Source of the DNA: Ruminococcus sp.
Lineage (GTDB): Bacteria > Bacillota > Clostridia > Oscillospirales > Ruminococcaceae
Length of the DNA: 43,643 nt
Direction: 5' to 3'
Assembly: GCA_015066875.1 (NCBI GenBank)
Contig: SVNM01000014.1
Span: 1-43,643 of the forward strand
Part shown: piece by piece, positions 26,352 to 35,638 of the stretch
How positions within the stretch are numbered: the first letter of the stretch is position 1
How the letters are laid out: the number at the start of each line of letters is the position of its first letter
Notes under the pieces: model-generated
Told to the model about the DNA's origin: nothing
The model's database searches: none
What the model saw: the letters and a program-made list of their open reading frames with translations, nothing else
Position numbers and translations under genes: made by a program

Positions 26352-27742
26352 ACAAAGGCCTCCTCATCGGACTTGTGACTGCTTACAAGGTTGCTGATCC
26401 AGATTCCCTTTTTAACAAGGATAAATCCAACAATTATCTTGATAATATCCAGAGCGGAAATAATGCCGTAGATGAGAAAAATATTGAGGTTTGTGAGTTT
26501 ACAGAAAATAAGAGCAAGAGGCACGCATATCACCCAGGAATAAACGCTGTCGAAGAGGAATGTAACAAGAGTTTTTCCTCCTGAGCGCAGAGTGAAGTAC
26601 AAAGCGTTGAGAAAGCCCTGAACAGGGAAGAAGCAGGCGGTAATGATAATAAAGAGCTGTCCGTAGCCCCTGACTTTATCCGAGGTATCGTAAAATGAGG
26701 GGAAAATTCCCGAAAAAGCGATTAGTACAGCGGTAAGTACAAGGCATACACCGCCTGTAAATCTCATAAGCGAGAAGGAATCACGCTCAGCCTTTTCGTA
26801 TTCCGAAGCGCCGAGAGTCTGTCCTGTGAGGATACCAACAGCCGAACCGAGAGCAATAAATACAACATTAAGAAGATTGCAGATAGCGTTTGAGATATTA
26901 AGTCCCGCAACGATATCGAGACCCCTTGTAGAGTAGCACTGTGTAAGAGTAGCAACACCGCCAGCCCACAGAAACTCGTTAGAGAAAATGGGTATAGTTT
27001 TTTTCAGTATCTGTACAGTAAGCTCCTTAGGAACTTTGATAGTTCTGTAGATATTTTTCAGGAAGGTATGCTTTTTCACAGAAAGATGAGCCCATACAAC
27101 AACTACGAGCATTTCTGCAAAACGGGCAATAACCGTAGCTATAGCAGCACCCTTTACGCCAAGCTTAGGCATACCGAAATTTCCGTAAATGAGCATATAG
27201 TTGAGTACCACATCCACTACCACAGAAGCAATACCGCCCACCATAGGCTTAAGGCTGTCGCCTGTTTCGCGGAGCGATGTAGCATAAATCTGCACAATTG
27301 CAAATGGTATAAGCTGTATCAGCATTACAGATAGATACTCTTTGGCGTATCTGAGAGTAAGCTCGCGATCGATATCAGCACTTTCGCCCTTAAGGTAGAG
27401 ACTGATAAGGAATTCTCCCGAAGCAATGAAAATGCAAAGTCCCGCAAGAGCGCATACAAGAGCTATAATAACCTTCAGGCGGAAGGTACGGCGAAAACCT
27501 GAGATATTATTCTGACCGTAGAACTGAGCACCGTATATTCCCGGACCCGATAATCCACCGAATATAGCAAGATTGAAAACGAAAATAAGCTGTCCCACAA
27601 CGGAAACAGCAGTCATAGCCTCAGTACCGAGGCTTCCCACCATAATATTATCCACAAGCCCCACCATATTTGTAATGCCGTTCTGAATCATCATAGGAAC
27701 AGCAAGAAGCAGAGCGCGTCTGTATAATTCCTTGTTTTTCAT
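26348..27742 (-). CDS. MATE family efflux transporter
   Basis: A 464-residue membrane antiporter of the multidrug and toxic compound extrusion family, which uses Na+ or H+ gradients. About 12 spans are visible, with MMIQNGITNMVGLVDNIMVG and GAQFYGQN in the N-terminal half and a parallel second half (NAICNLLNVVFIALGSAVGILTGQ). The open frame extends 41 codons upstream over the promoter. The ATG at 27742 is preferred because AGAAAGG precedes it and MKNKELYRRALLLAVP is the usual start. It overlaps the FliB-like gene by 4 nt. Confidence 0.92.
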   Translation of the reverse strand: MKNKELYRRALLLAVPMMIQNGITNMVGLVDNIMVGSLGTEAMTAVSVVGQLIFVFNLAIFGGLSGPGIYGAQFYGQNNISGFRRTFRLKVIIALVCALAGLCIFIASGEFLISLYLKGESADIDRELTLRYAKEYLSVMLIQLIPFAIVQIYATSLRETGDSLKPMVGGIASVVVDVVLNYMLIYGNFGMPKLGVKGAAIATVIARFAEMLVVVVWAHLSVKKHTFLKNIYRTIKVPKELTVQILKKTIPIFSNEFLWAGGVATLTQCYSTRGLDIVAGLNISNAICNLLNVVFIALGSAVGILTGQTLGASEYEKAERDSFSLMRFTGGVCLVLTAVLIAFSGIFPSFYDTSDKVRGYGQLFIIITACFFPVQGFLNALYFTLRSGGKTLVTFLFDSVYSWVICVPLALIFCKLTNLNIFLIYGIISALDIIKIIVGFILVKKGIWISNLVSSHKSDEEAFV

Positions 27743-27775
27743 AAAAAAATAACCTTTCTTAGACATATTCAAATA

Positions 27776-27804
27776 ATTATAGCTTAATAAGCGGAGTTTG
27801 TCAA
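27776..27804 (-). promoter_or_regulatory. sigma-A promoter of the MATE/FliB-like operon
   Basis: TTGACA (27799-27804), a 17-bp spacer and TATAAT (27776-27781), reading leftward. The -10 box lies about 34 bp before the start. Confidence 0.85.
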
Positions 27805-27874
27805 TGAACAAATGATTAACAAAGCAGAAGTGCAACAATGATATTTTTAGCCATAAAAAAAGCATAATAACTCA

Positions 27875-27902
27875 TTGAAATTTGTATTTGATATGATATA
27901 AT
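27875..27902 (+). promoter_or_regulatory. sigma-A promoter of the pectate lyase gene
   Basis: TTGAAA (27875-27880), a 16-bp spacer and TATAAT (27897-27902). Confidence 0.7.
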
Positions 27903-27937
27903 TAAACTAAATAATTCATATAAATGGAGGAAATAAA

Positions 27938-30900
27938 ATGAGTAAATCATTAAAAATGAAGCAAGCGGTTATCATAGCAATCGTACTGCTGATGTCATGG
28001 CTTATGCCTATGTTCGGATATGTCAGCGAGCCCGCTATGGACGCCTTTGCAGCATCGGTTGATTACCCTGTACAGCTTATGAACATAGCTTCAAAGGATA
28101 ATTCAACAGTACTTACCGAAAACGGAACAACAGACGGTTCATCGGTAACAATGAAAGCACTCGGCAACAATCTTTCACCCTCATGGAGATTTGACCGTGT
28201 AGGTTCAGACTCAAACGGAACATTCTTCAAGCTTACAAACGCTGAATCGGGAAGACTCCTTACCCCTCTCAACTATAACGTTTCAGCGGGAGCAAGCGTG
28301 ATTATGTACGGAAGCGAATCAGCCCAGTCACAGCACTGGTATGTAATTCCCGTTTCAACAGACCGTTTAGGCAACAATCTCTGCTACAAGATCGTAAACT
28401 ATTCAAACACATCACTTGCGCTTACATCAGGCACAAACGGAATGACTCTTGCAAGCTATACAGGAGCATCAAACCAGCAGTTCCTTCTCAACTGTGACGG
28501 ACTTCAGGGCTTTGCAGGCTACTGCTTCAACGATAACACAGGTAGCGTAAAGGCGTCAGATATCGGCGGACTTTTCGGCGAAGTTGTAGAGGTTTCAACC
28601 TTTGCAGACCTTAAAAAATATGCCGAGTCAGATACTCCCTATACAATCGTTGTAAATAAGAATATCAGCGTTACAGAGCTCAATATGAACGGCTCACGCT
28701 ATATGTGTACAGCGGGAAGAATCTATGTACGCAATAATAAGACCATTATCGGAAGCTACTCAGCAAATACACTTTTCAACGTACAGTTCTGCACATCGTC
28801 AGGCAAGGGCGTAGGCAATAACATTATCATCAAGAACTTTGATATGCAACACGACGCTGAGTCAAACAACAACGACTCAATCGTATGCTATTTCGGTTCA
28901 GGACAGAATATCTGGGTTGACCACGTAACATTTACAGGACACGACAACTACGGATATGCTCCTCAGACAGGACAAGTTGACGAGGATAAGTTCCTTGCCT
29001 GCTGTTACGACGCAGACTACTGCACAGTATCCGACTGTTCATTCGGAGCACATAAATACGGACTGATTCTTGGTTATCCTTCAGACGATGCAAATGCCAA
29101 GAACGGCTACGACGGCTTCCCCAGAATGTCAATAATCGGAAACAAGTTCTACAAGACCGAAACAAGAGGTCCCGGTCTTATGCGCTGGGGATACTTCCAC
29201 TCAATGAACAACTATGTAAACACATTCAGTATGGCATATACAGTACACAGCGGTTGCGATATTTATGCAGAAAACTGTGTATATGAAAACGGTGGAAACG
29301 TAATCTGTGACTGGAACTCAATCACATATGCAGGAGCTTATGCTGAGTCAGGCTCAGTGTTCACAAACTGTAACAGAACAGTACAGGGACAGGGCACATC
29401 AAGCAATCCCAGTTATTCACAGGCAAGCTCATGGAGACCAAAGAACAACTACACATACGTATCACTTTCTGCAAACAATGCAAAGAACTACTGTAACTCA
29501 TACAGCGGAAGACAGACATCGAAAAACAATATGATGTATCTGAGATTTGCAAATTGCGGAGTACCAAGTGCAGGCTATACAGAAGGTCCCAGCGGACCTG
29601 TAGCAACAAGCTTTACAGAAGGCTCAGCGTACAGAATCAAGAATGTAAATTCAGGACTTTATATGCAGGTAGCAGGCGCTTCGGCTGAAAACGGAGCAAA
29701 CGTACAGCAGTGGGGCACAGACAACACATCGGTACACGATATCTGGAAGCTTTGCAGTGCAGGCGACGGATATTACTACATCGTATCCTGTGTAGGCGAC
29801 GGCGGTACATATGTGCTTGACGTAACAGGCAGAAAAGCAGATAACGGAACAAACATCGATATCTACCAGTACAACGGCGGAACAAATCAGCAGTTTATGT
29901 TTACAGCAAACGGCGACGGAAGCTATAAAATCCGCACAAGAGTAACAGGTGAAGCTTCAGCTGTAGAGGTAGCAGACGGTTCAACAACATCAGGTGCAAA
30001 CGTACAGCAGTGGGAAGTAAACGGAGCAAACTGTCAGGACTGGATTTTAGAGCCTGTAACAGATCCCGGCTGTGCAATGCCCGTAGACGTAATATACAGC
30101 TTTGAGAATGTAAACTCAGGTATGTATATGGAAGTAGTAAACGGAGCAATGGCGGATAACTCCAACGTACAGCAGTGGGAGCTTAACGGCGCAGACTGTC
30201 AGAAGTGGGTACTCAAAGCCTTTGGCTCAGGCAACTATTACTGGATCAGATCATATCAGGATCAGGGCTATGCATTAAAGGCAGAGAGTGCAGAAAACGG
30301 CGGAAATATCGATATCGTGGCATATTCAAACAAGGACAGCGCACAGCTCTTCAGATTTTCAAAGAATCTCAACGGCTCATACAGTATTATCAGCCACGCA
30401 TCAAGCGACGCTTGTCTTGTTGAGGTAGGTTATGCATCTACAGAAGCCGGAGCAAATGTTCAGCAGTGGGAGCCCACAAACAACGACTGCCAGAGATGGA
30501 ACGCTGTAACAGAGACTACAACTACCACAACAACAACTACAACGACTACGACTACTACAACCACTACAACAACTACTACAACTACTACAACAACCACAAC
30601 TACTACGACAACGACTACTACCACTACAACAACCACCACAACTCCTCCTACAACAACAACTACTACCACAACAACCACTACAACTACACCTGAAACAACC
30701 ACAACCACCACCACAACAACAGCTCCTCCCGTACTTGAGGTAACTCTTTACGGCGACGCTGACCTTGACGGAAACGTAAAAATGGCAGATGTAATCAAGG
30801 TAATGTGTTACGCAAGCAACAAGGAATCATATCCCCTTGATGCTCAGGCACTTCTGAATTGTGATGTATATCAGAGAGGCGACGGAGTAACATTATCAGA

Positions 30901-30958
30901 CGCACTTTCAATCCAGAAGAGTGTTGCTCAGGTAATCGACAAACTTCCTGAGTCCTGA
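27938..30958 (+). CDS. secreted pectate lyase (PL1) with ricin-type modules, poly-Thr linker and dockerin
   Basis: A 1006-residue extracellular enzyme. Order: signal peptide (to about 38); N-terminal ricin-like trefoil (43-188); PL1 beta-helix lyase (about 189-540), with the Ca-site region NIWVDHVTF (~321) and the catalytic Arg region TRGPGLMRWGYFH (~408); two CBM13/ricin-type stretches with repeated NVQQWE motifs (~563-855); a ~68-residue Thr linker with one PP and one PE break; and a C-terminal dockerin (932-1004). The dockerin should dock it to a cohesin scaffold. GGAGG precedes the ATG. The terminator beyond it is split by element copy 4. Confidence 0.92.
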   Translation: MSKSLKMKQAVIIAIVLLMSWLMPMFGYVSEPAMDAFAASVDYPVQLMNIASKDNSTVLTENGTTDGSSVTMKALGNNLSPSWRFDRVGSDSNGTFFKLTNAESGRLLTPLNYNVSAGASVIMYGSESAQSQHWYVIPVSTDRLGNNLCYKIVNYSNTSLALTSGTNGMTLASYTGASNQQFLLNCDGLQGFAGYCFNDNTGSVKASDIGGLFGEVVEVSTFADLKKYAESDTPYTIVVNKNISVTELNMNGSRYMCTAGRIYVRNNKTIIGSYSANTLFNVQFCTSSGKGVGNNIIIKNFDMQHDAESNNNDSIVCYFGSGQNIWVDHVTFTGHDNYGYAPQTGQVDEDKFLACCYDADYCTVSDCSFGAHKYGLILGYPSDDANAKNGYDGFPRMSIIGNKFYKTETRGPGLMRWGYFHSMNNYVNTFSMAYTVHSGCDIYAENCVYENGGNVICDWNSITYAGAYAESGSVFTNCNRTVQGQGTSSNPSYSQASSWRPKNNYTYVSLSANNAKNYCNSYSGRQTSKNNMMYLRFANCGVPSAGYTEGPSGPVATSFTEGSAYRIKNVNSGLYMQVAGASAENGANVQQWGTDNTSVHDIWKLCSAGDGYYYIVSCVGDGGTYVLDVTGRKADNGTNIDIYQYNGGTNQQFMFTANGDGSYKIRTRVTGEASAVEVADGSTTSGANVQQWEVNGANCQDWILEPVTDPGCAMPVDVIYSFENVNSGMYMEVVNGAMADNSNVQQWELNGADCQKWVLKAFGSGNYYWIRSYQDQGYALKAESAENGGNIDIVAYSNKDSAQLFRFSKNLNGSYSIISHASSDACLVEVGYASTEAGANVQQWEPTNNDCQRWNAVTETTTTTTTTTTTTTTTTTTTTTTTTTTTTTTTTTTTTTTTTTTTPPTTTTTTTTTTTTTPETTTTTTTTTAPPVLEVTLYGDADLDGNVKMADVIKVMCYASNKESYPLDAQALLNCDVYQRGDGVTLSDALSIQKSVAQVIDKLPES
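30516..30721 (+). repeat. ACN-triplet tract encoding the poly-Thr linker
   Basis: About 200 bp of near-pure threonine codons, mixed ACA/ACT/ACC/ACG, encoding the linker between the ricin-type modules and the dockerin. The tract leaves the opposite strand open as a false poly-Val frame. Confidence 0.9.
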
Positions 30959-30990
30959 TATTAAGGTAAAACACAGAATAAATAACAATA

Positions 30991-31298
30991 AAAGGGAGTC
31001 CCGTGAGGGTACTACCCATATAGAAGTATTATATGTAATTATCGGGGGAACCTTTCTGAAGAAAGTTTACCCCCGAACCCCCTACAAAGACTTTTAATCT
31101 GAATTTAAGCCCCATAGGGTGCACACAACAAGTAAAGAAGAAATCCATGTATTTCTCTGTGTGTACCCTATGGGGCTTAAATTAAAACTTGAAAGTTTTA
31201 GGAAAGGAGTTTGAGGGATAACCCTTTTTCAAAAGGGTTTCCCTCAATATTATACGTAATTACTTCTGTATGGTCATTACCCTTATGGGGCTCCCTTA
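30991..31298 (-). mobile_element. MITE-like folded element, copy 4, in the pectate lyase terminator
   Basis: A 284-bp core in the inverted orientation, like copy 3. Outer arms AAAGGGAGTCCC (30991-31002) and GGGGCTCCCTT (31287-31297) pair, then TAAAATTTT follows on the plus strand, consistent with a split terminator of the pectate lyase gene. Terminal repeats begin GAGGGTACTACCC and, from the other end, AAGGGTAATGACC. The internal hairpin series is the same as in copies 1-3. Confidence 0.84.
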
Positions 31299-31315
31299 AA
31301 ATTTTCCTATAAAAT

Positions 31316-31350
31316 TAAAAGGAGCCTTGAAAAAAGACTCCTTTTAATTA
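31316..31350 (-). terminator. intrinsic terminator after the GH11 gene
   Basis: On the minus strand TTAAAAGGAG pairs with CTCCTTTTAA, followed by TTTTAT. The symmetric A/T flanks could let it work from both sides. Confidence 0.8.
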
Positions 31351-31354
31351 TTGT

Positions 31355-32917
31355 TTATTTTACTGATTCGGGAAGAGTTTTAAGAATCTGAGCTACATAT
31401 TTCTGAATTGAAAGAGCATCTGAAGTATCAACACCGTCACCGCGCTGATAAACATCGCAGTTAAGGAGTCCCTGTTCATCGAGTGGGAATAAAGCCTTGT
31501 TATTAGCATAGCACATTACTCTGATAACGTCAGCCATTTTAACCTCGCCATCATTATTAGCATCACCGTAAACAGTAACATCAAGTGCGGGAAGCGTAGT
31601 AGTTGTTGTAGTAGAAGTAGTAGTTGTAGTAGTGGTTGTAGTTGTAGTAGTGGTTGTAGTTGTAGTAGTGGTTGTAGTAGTTGTAGTAGTTGTTGTTGTT
31701 ACAGGAGGCTCAACCTCGAAAACAGTACCCTCAACAGCACCAAATGCTTCGTCTACATAGAAGCTTGTAAGGTTTTCAGCAGTTTCAACATAGAGGAGCA
31801 TACTTGAAGCGCCTGAAGGGATAGTAAAGCTTGTATTTGCAAGCTGAACCCACTGTCCCTTTTCGCCTGTAGCCTCAGCAATAGTAGCATACTGAGTTTC
31901 GCCGGAAGCGTCGTTATACTGAAGTGAAAGCTTGAAATCCTCAGAAGCGATTGAGTTCTGCATAACCATAGCATTGAAGCTGTATGGCTTGCCGGGAACG
32001 AAAGCATTAGCACTGATAGACTTACCTGCGCCGTTCCAAGCTTCGGTTCTGTCAGAAGCATAGAGAGCCTTATTGCCCATATAAGCATTATCGGTTACAG
32101 CCTTAACGGTATTACTTCCACGAGCAGACCAGTCGTCGTTGGAATTTTCAAAATCAGAGTGGAAGAAGAAGCCGTTTTCATCGGGCTCAACAGGCTCAGG
32201 CTGAGTAGGCTGTTGAATTTCACCGCCCACAGAGATATCGAACTGTTTTACAGTAGCTGAACCGCTACTCTGATAACCTTCAACGCAGAGGGCAACCTCG
32301 TACATTTTACCCATAGGAAGTCCCTTTGCTTCCCATGCTTCAAAGTGCTGGCTTACGGAAATTGTGCCTGAAGTTTTCTTGTCTGTTCTTACGCTCCAGT
32401 ACTGGTCAAAAGTAGTAGTGCCGTCAATAGAAGGCTGATTTTCACGAATAGTATGGTAAACATCATAAGTGCCACCATCGACATTAATTGTACCCATAGA
32501 AGTTGCTCCGGGTGGACGCCAGCTACCCCAGCTTTCTACGATGTAGTACTCTACAAGAGGTTCTCTTGTCCAACCATACACGCAGAGGTAGGAGTTTCCA
32601 TTGGGGTTATAGTCAACATTATAGTCTACCTGAATATTGCCGAGCTCCTTATAGGTTTTAGTGCAGTCGAACTTCTGACCCTTTCTGAAGAGAGCGTTAT
32701 TGATATTGCTCCACTGACAGCTGAAAGTACCTCCACCTGTAAGAGTCATTGAAGTAGTACCGGTATCCTTCCACAGCTCGTAATCGTAGCCGTCCTCAGT
32801 ACCGGTAGTATTTTCTGTAATTACTGTAGCTGCGGAAACAGAGCCGACATAATTAAGAGCAATGCTCACAGACATAACAGCAGACAGAAAAAACGAACCG
32901 AGTTTTTTAAAATGCAT
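31355..32917 (-). CDS. secreted GH11 endo-xylanase with CBM22-like module, poly-Thr linker and dockerin
   Basis: A 520-residue extracellular xylanase. Order: signal peptide cleaved near SVSA-AT (29/30); GH11 jelly-roll (~31-231), with nucleophile Glu123 in [13 protein letters not shown] and acid/base Glu213 in [10 protein letters not shown]; a Pro/Glu linker; a CBM22-like module (~249-400; [16 protein letters not shown]); a poly-Thr linker (~408-440); and a dockerin (445-520). AAAGGTGG 7 nt before the ATG. Its dockerin closely matches that of the pectate lyase, so both enzymes probably bind the same cohesin type. It is convergent with the lyase gene and divergent from the two-component genes. 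Confidence 0.94.
   Translation of the reverse strand: MHFKKLGSFFLSAVMSVSIALNYVGSVSAATVITENTTGTEDGYDYELWKDTGTTSMTLTGGGTFSCQWSNINNALFRKGQKFDCTKTYKELGNIQVDYNVDYNPNGNSYLCVYGWTREPLVEYYIVESWGSWRPPGATSMGTINVDGGTYDVYHTIRENQPSIDGTTTFDQYWSVRTDKKTSGTISVSQHFEAWEAKGLPMGKMYEVALCVEGYQSSGSATVKQFDISVGGEIQQPTQPEPVEPDENGFFFHSDFENSNDDWSARGSNTVKAVTDNAYMGNKALYASDRTEAWNGAGKSISANAFVPGKPYSFNAMVMQNSIASEDFKLSLQYNDASGETQYATIAEATGEKGQWVQLANTSFTIPSGASSMLLYVETAENLTSFYVDEAFGAVEGTVFEVEPPVTTTTTTTTTTTTTTTTTTTTTTTTTTTTSTTTTTTLPALDVTVYGDANNDGEVKMADVIRVMCYANNKALFPLDEQGLLNCDVYQRGDGVDTSDALSIQKYVAQILKTLPESVK
31596..31700 (-). repeat. ACN-triplet tract encoding the GH11 poly-Thr linker
   Basis: About 105 bp of threonine codons on the minus strand, broken by one Ser codon. 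Confidence 0.85.
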
Positions 32918-33047
32918 AAATGAACCACCTTTCCTGAATTTAAGACAATTTATAAACTTATTGTCTTTCTGATAACATTATTATAGTTTTAAATTCTTGA
33001 AAATTGCTTGAAAAATATTATTAATAAATAATTATATAATAAGCTCA

Positions 33048-33076
33048 TTGATTTAGCGGAAAGTGTGTGGTATAAT
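33048..33076 (+). promoter_or_regulatory. sigma-A promoter of the two-component genes
   Basis: TTGATT (33048-33053), a 17-bp spacer and TATAAT (33071-33076), about 30 bp before the start codon. In the same divergent gap two direct CTTGAAAA half-sites (about 32995-33014) could be an operator; this is a guess. Confidence 0.75.
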
Positions 33077-33105
33077 ATAGTAAATGACGTATTCGGAGGT
33101 GCACT

Positions 33106-33783
33106 ATGAGAATACTTGTAACAGAGGACGATAAAGCTCTGTCAATGGTAATGTGCGAGCTTTTAAATCAGGAAGGCTACATAACAGATACAGCATTTGA
33201 CGGCGAAGAGGGCTATGACTGTGCCGTATCGGGAATATACGATATAATAATACTTGACATAATGCTTCCTGTGACAGACGGATTATCTGTGCTGAGAAAG
33301 CTTCGCAAGGAGGGGGTAAAAACTCCCGTACTGCTTTTATCGGCAAAATCACAGATAGAGGATAAGGTGAAAGGACTTGACAGCGGAGCAGATGACTATC
33401 TGACAAAGCCATTCAACACAGTAGAGCTTCTTGCACGGATAAGAGCTCTTTCAAGACGCAGAGAAAAGGAATACACCGAGCTTGCATTTGAGTTTATGGA
33501 TATAATGTTTGATAAGGAGCGTCACGAAATCAAGAAGGACAACCGAACCATAAAACTTACAAAGAAGGAATTTTCAATACTTGACGTACTTACTGAAAAC
33601 GTAGGCAAGGTAGTCACAAAGGAAACAATAATTCTTAAGATATGGGGATATGATACAGAGATAGAGTACAACTCAAGCGAGGTTTACGTATCGTTTCTCA
33701 GGAAAAAGCTGAAAGCAATAGGCTCGCGTATAAAAATATCCAACGTAAGAGGCGTAGGGTATATACTGGAGGAACAGGAATGA
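33106..33783 (+). CDS. OmpR/PhoB-family response regulator
   Basis: A 225-residue cytoplasmic transcription factor. The receiver domain has the acidic pair E7-D8-D9, phospho-acceptor Asp51 (IIILDIMLPVTDG) and the conserved Lys in YLTKPF. The winged-helix DNA-binding domain follows (LTKKEFSILDVLTENVGKVV to RIKISNVRGVGYILEE). GGAGG 6 nt before the ATG. It overlaps the histidine kinase gene by 4 nt, so the two form one signalling pair. The gene targets are unknown; the divergent xylanase gene is the closest candidate. Confidence 0.94.
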   Translation: MRILVTEDDKALSMVMCELLNQEGYITDTAFDGEEGYDCAVSGIYDIIILDIMLPVTDGLSVLRKLRKEGVKTPVLLLSAKSQIEDKVKGLDSGADDYLTKPFNTVELLARIRALSRRREKEYTELAFEFMDIMFDKERHEIKKDNRTIKLTKKEFSILDVLTENVGKVVTKETIILKIWGYDTEIEYNSSEVYVSFLRKKLKAIGSRIKISNVRGVGYILEEQE

Positions 33784-35489
33784 AAACGGCACTGAAGGAT
33801 TTAAGAAGGCAGATAATCTTCCTGTCGTTTACCATAGCCTGTTTCATAATACTTGTAATGATGATAGTGCTGAATATGATGATGAGAGCTTCATACGGCA
33901 GTGAAATAAGCACAACGGCAGAGCTTGTATCGGAAACGGCATTCAGCAGTTCGCAGAATGTAACCACAGAAACGTTCATACTCAGCGAAACAGAGCGTGC
34001 TCCCGCGGGTGAATATGCGATAATGCGAAATCCTATGAATGTAAAACGAGTTACGCTGAGAGGAACCATAACCTGTGAATATGAAAACGCAATGTGGTAC
34101 AGTGCAGGCGGAGGAATAATAATCAAAGCCCGCACAGAAGAAGGAATTGACGTTTATTATTATCAGGAGTATGCCTTTAATAATGACGTAAGCGAAATAG
34201 TAATAGATTTTCCCGACCTTGAGCGAATGAATAATGCGTCACACAGTATTCCCATAAGCGAAACCGAGATATCAGAGGATATTTTTATGATATCTCCGGC
34301 GTGGTGGTCATCATCAAGCGAGGAAAGCGGAAGTGCCGATAAAGGAGTAAAGCTTGAGCTTAACGAGGTGGAGATAGAATATATCGAGCCTGTAGCGCTT
34401 ACGGACTACGCACTTGGAAATATTATAACAGGAGACTACAACGACAAGTTCGGAAGCGAGCTTCCTGCTGTAATAGGAAGCAAATCAAGCTTTTATTTCA
34501 TAACAGATAAGGAAGAAAGAATACTTGAAATAAACAGCGGAAATCTTTTCAATGAGATTACCCAGGAAGAGGCACAGCAGTATCTCAGCGAAAGCAAAGA
34601 TAAGGAAAAGTGCACCATAGGCGAAACGACCTATCAGTGTCGTGTTTTTGAGAATGATGATATAACGGTAAGAGTCTTTATCAGCAGTGAGGATAATGAA
34701 AGCTCGCTGAAAAGACTTGCGTTGTCGTCGTCGGTAATAGGACTTGCCTGTGCGATTGTGCTGTTCATAATGATATATATCATATCAGGAAAGATAGTGC
34801 GTCACTTGTTTTTGAGCTACGAAAAGCAGAATCAGTTTATAGCCAACGCAAGCCACGAGCTGAAAACTCCCATAACGGTAATATCGGCAACAACGGATAT
34901 ACTTCTGCGAAACAGCAGTGAGGACAAGTGGCTGAAAACCATAAGTGCCCAGTCTGAGAAGATGCAGAAGCTTGTAAACGAGATGCTTGAGCTTACAAGA
35001 ATGAACGCAACAAACACCACAGACGCAAGCTATGAAAGCTTCAGCTTCAGCAGAACGGCAGAGGACGCTGTGCTCTATTTTGAAGGACTTGCTTATGAAC
35101 AGGGTAAAAAGCTTGAATCCCACATAAATCCGGGAATAGAGCTTTACGGCAGAGAGGATAAAATTCAGGAGCTTGTGAATATTCTTCTTGATAACGCATT
35201 GAAGTACTCTGACGAGGGAAGCACTGTGCAGATAAGGCTGAACACCCTTAAAAACGGAGTAGTACTTGAGTGCAGTAATCCATGCAGTGAATTCAACGAA
35301 GAAGATACAGAGCATCTTTTTGAAAGGTTTTACCGGGGCGATAAATCACATTCCGATAAAAAGGACGGATTTGGTCTTGGATTATCCATAGCACATCTGA
35401 TAGTTCAACAGCACAAGGGAAATATAACCGCAAATTACGAAAACGGAGTAATGACCTTCAAAGCTGTATTTCCGCAGAAAAAGCAATAG
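33780..35489 (+). CDS. membrane sensor histidine kinase
   Basis: A 569-residue kinase partner of the preceding regulator. TM1 spans about 11-35, a large extracytoplasmic sensor region of ~280 residues follows, and TM2 spans about 315-337. There is too little space between TM2 and the H-box (His359 in NASHELKTPIT) for a normal HAMP domain. The ATPase domain has the N-box ELVNILLDNALKYSDEG and G-boxes DGFGLGLSIAHLIVQQH. The sensor region has no family I recognise; it is acidic and rich in Ser and Glu. Confidence 0.92.
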   Translation: MKTALKDLRRQIIFLSFTIACFIILVMMIVLNMMMRASYGSEISTTAELVSETAFSSSQNVTTETFILSETERAPAGEYAIMRNPMNVKRVTLRGTITCEYENAMWYSAGGGIIIKARTEEGIDVYYYQEYAFNNDVSEIVIDFPDLERMNNASHSIPISETEISEDIFMISPAWWSSSSEESGSADKGVKLELNEVEIEYIEPVALTDYALGNIITGDYNDKFGSELPAVIGSKSSFYFITDKEERILEINSGNLFNEITQEEAQQYLSESKDKEKCTIGETTYQCRVFENDDITVRVFISSEDNESSLKRLALSSSVIGLACAIVLFIMIYIISGKIVRHLFLSYEKQNQFIANASHELKTPITVISATTDILLRNSSEDKWLKTISAQSEKMQKLVNEMLELTRMNATNTTDASYESFSFSRTAEDAVLYFEGLAYEQGKKLESHINPGIELYGREDKIQELVNILLDNALKYSDEGSTVQIRLNTLKNGVVLECSNPCSEFNEEDTEHLFERFYRGDKSHSDKKDGFGLGLSIAHLIVQQHKGNITANYENGVMTFKAVFPQKKQ

Positions 35490-35562
35490 CATATGAAAAA
35501 GCCTGTCCGCAGAATGGCTGATACTCTTATCGGAGAATCACCAACCAACCGAATAGGACACG

Positions 35563-35603
35563 AAACCCGTGCAGAATCAATGCGATTTTGCACGGGTTTT
35601 CTT
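35563..35603 (+). terminator. intrinsic terminator after the histidine kinase gene
   Basis: AAACCCGTGCA pairs with TGCACGGGTTT (35563-35599) around a 15-nt loop, followed by TCTT. It may also serve the convergent XRE gene. Confidence 0.82.
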
Positions 35604-35638
35604 ATCCATAAAAGTTGCATTCTATTTTCCGCTCATGG

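Noticed and set aside
30460..30714. Long poly-valine reading frame on the minus strand
   Set aside because: It is the complement of the threonine-codon linker of the pectate lyase gene; no ribosome site and no protein sense.
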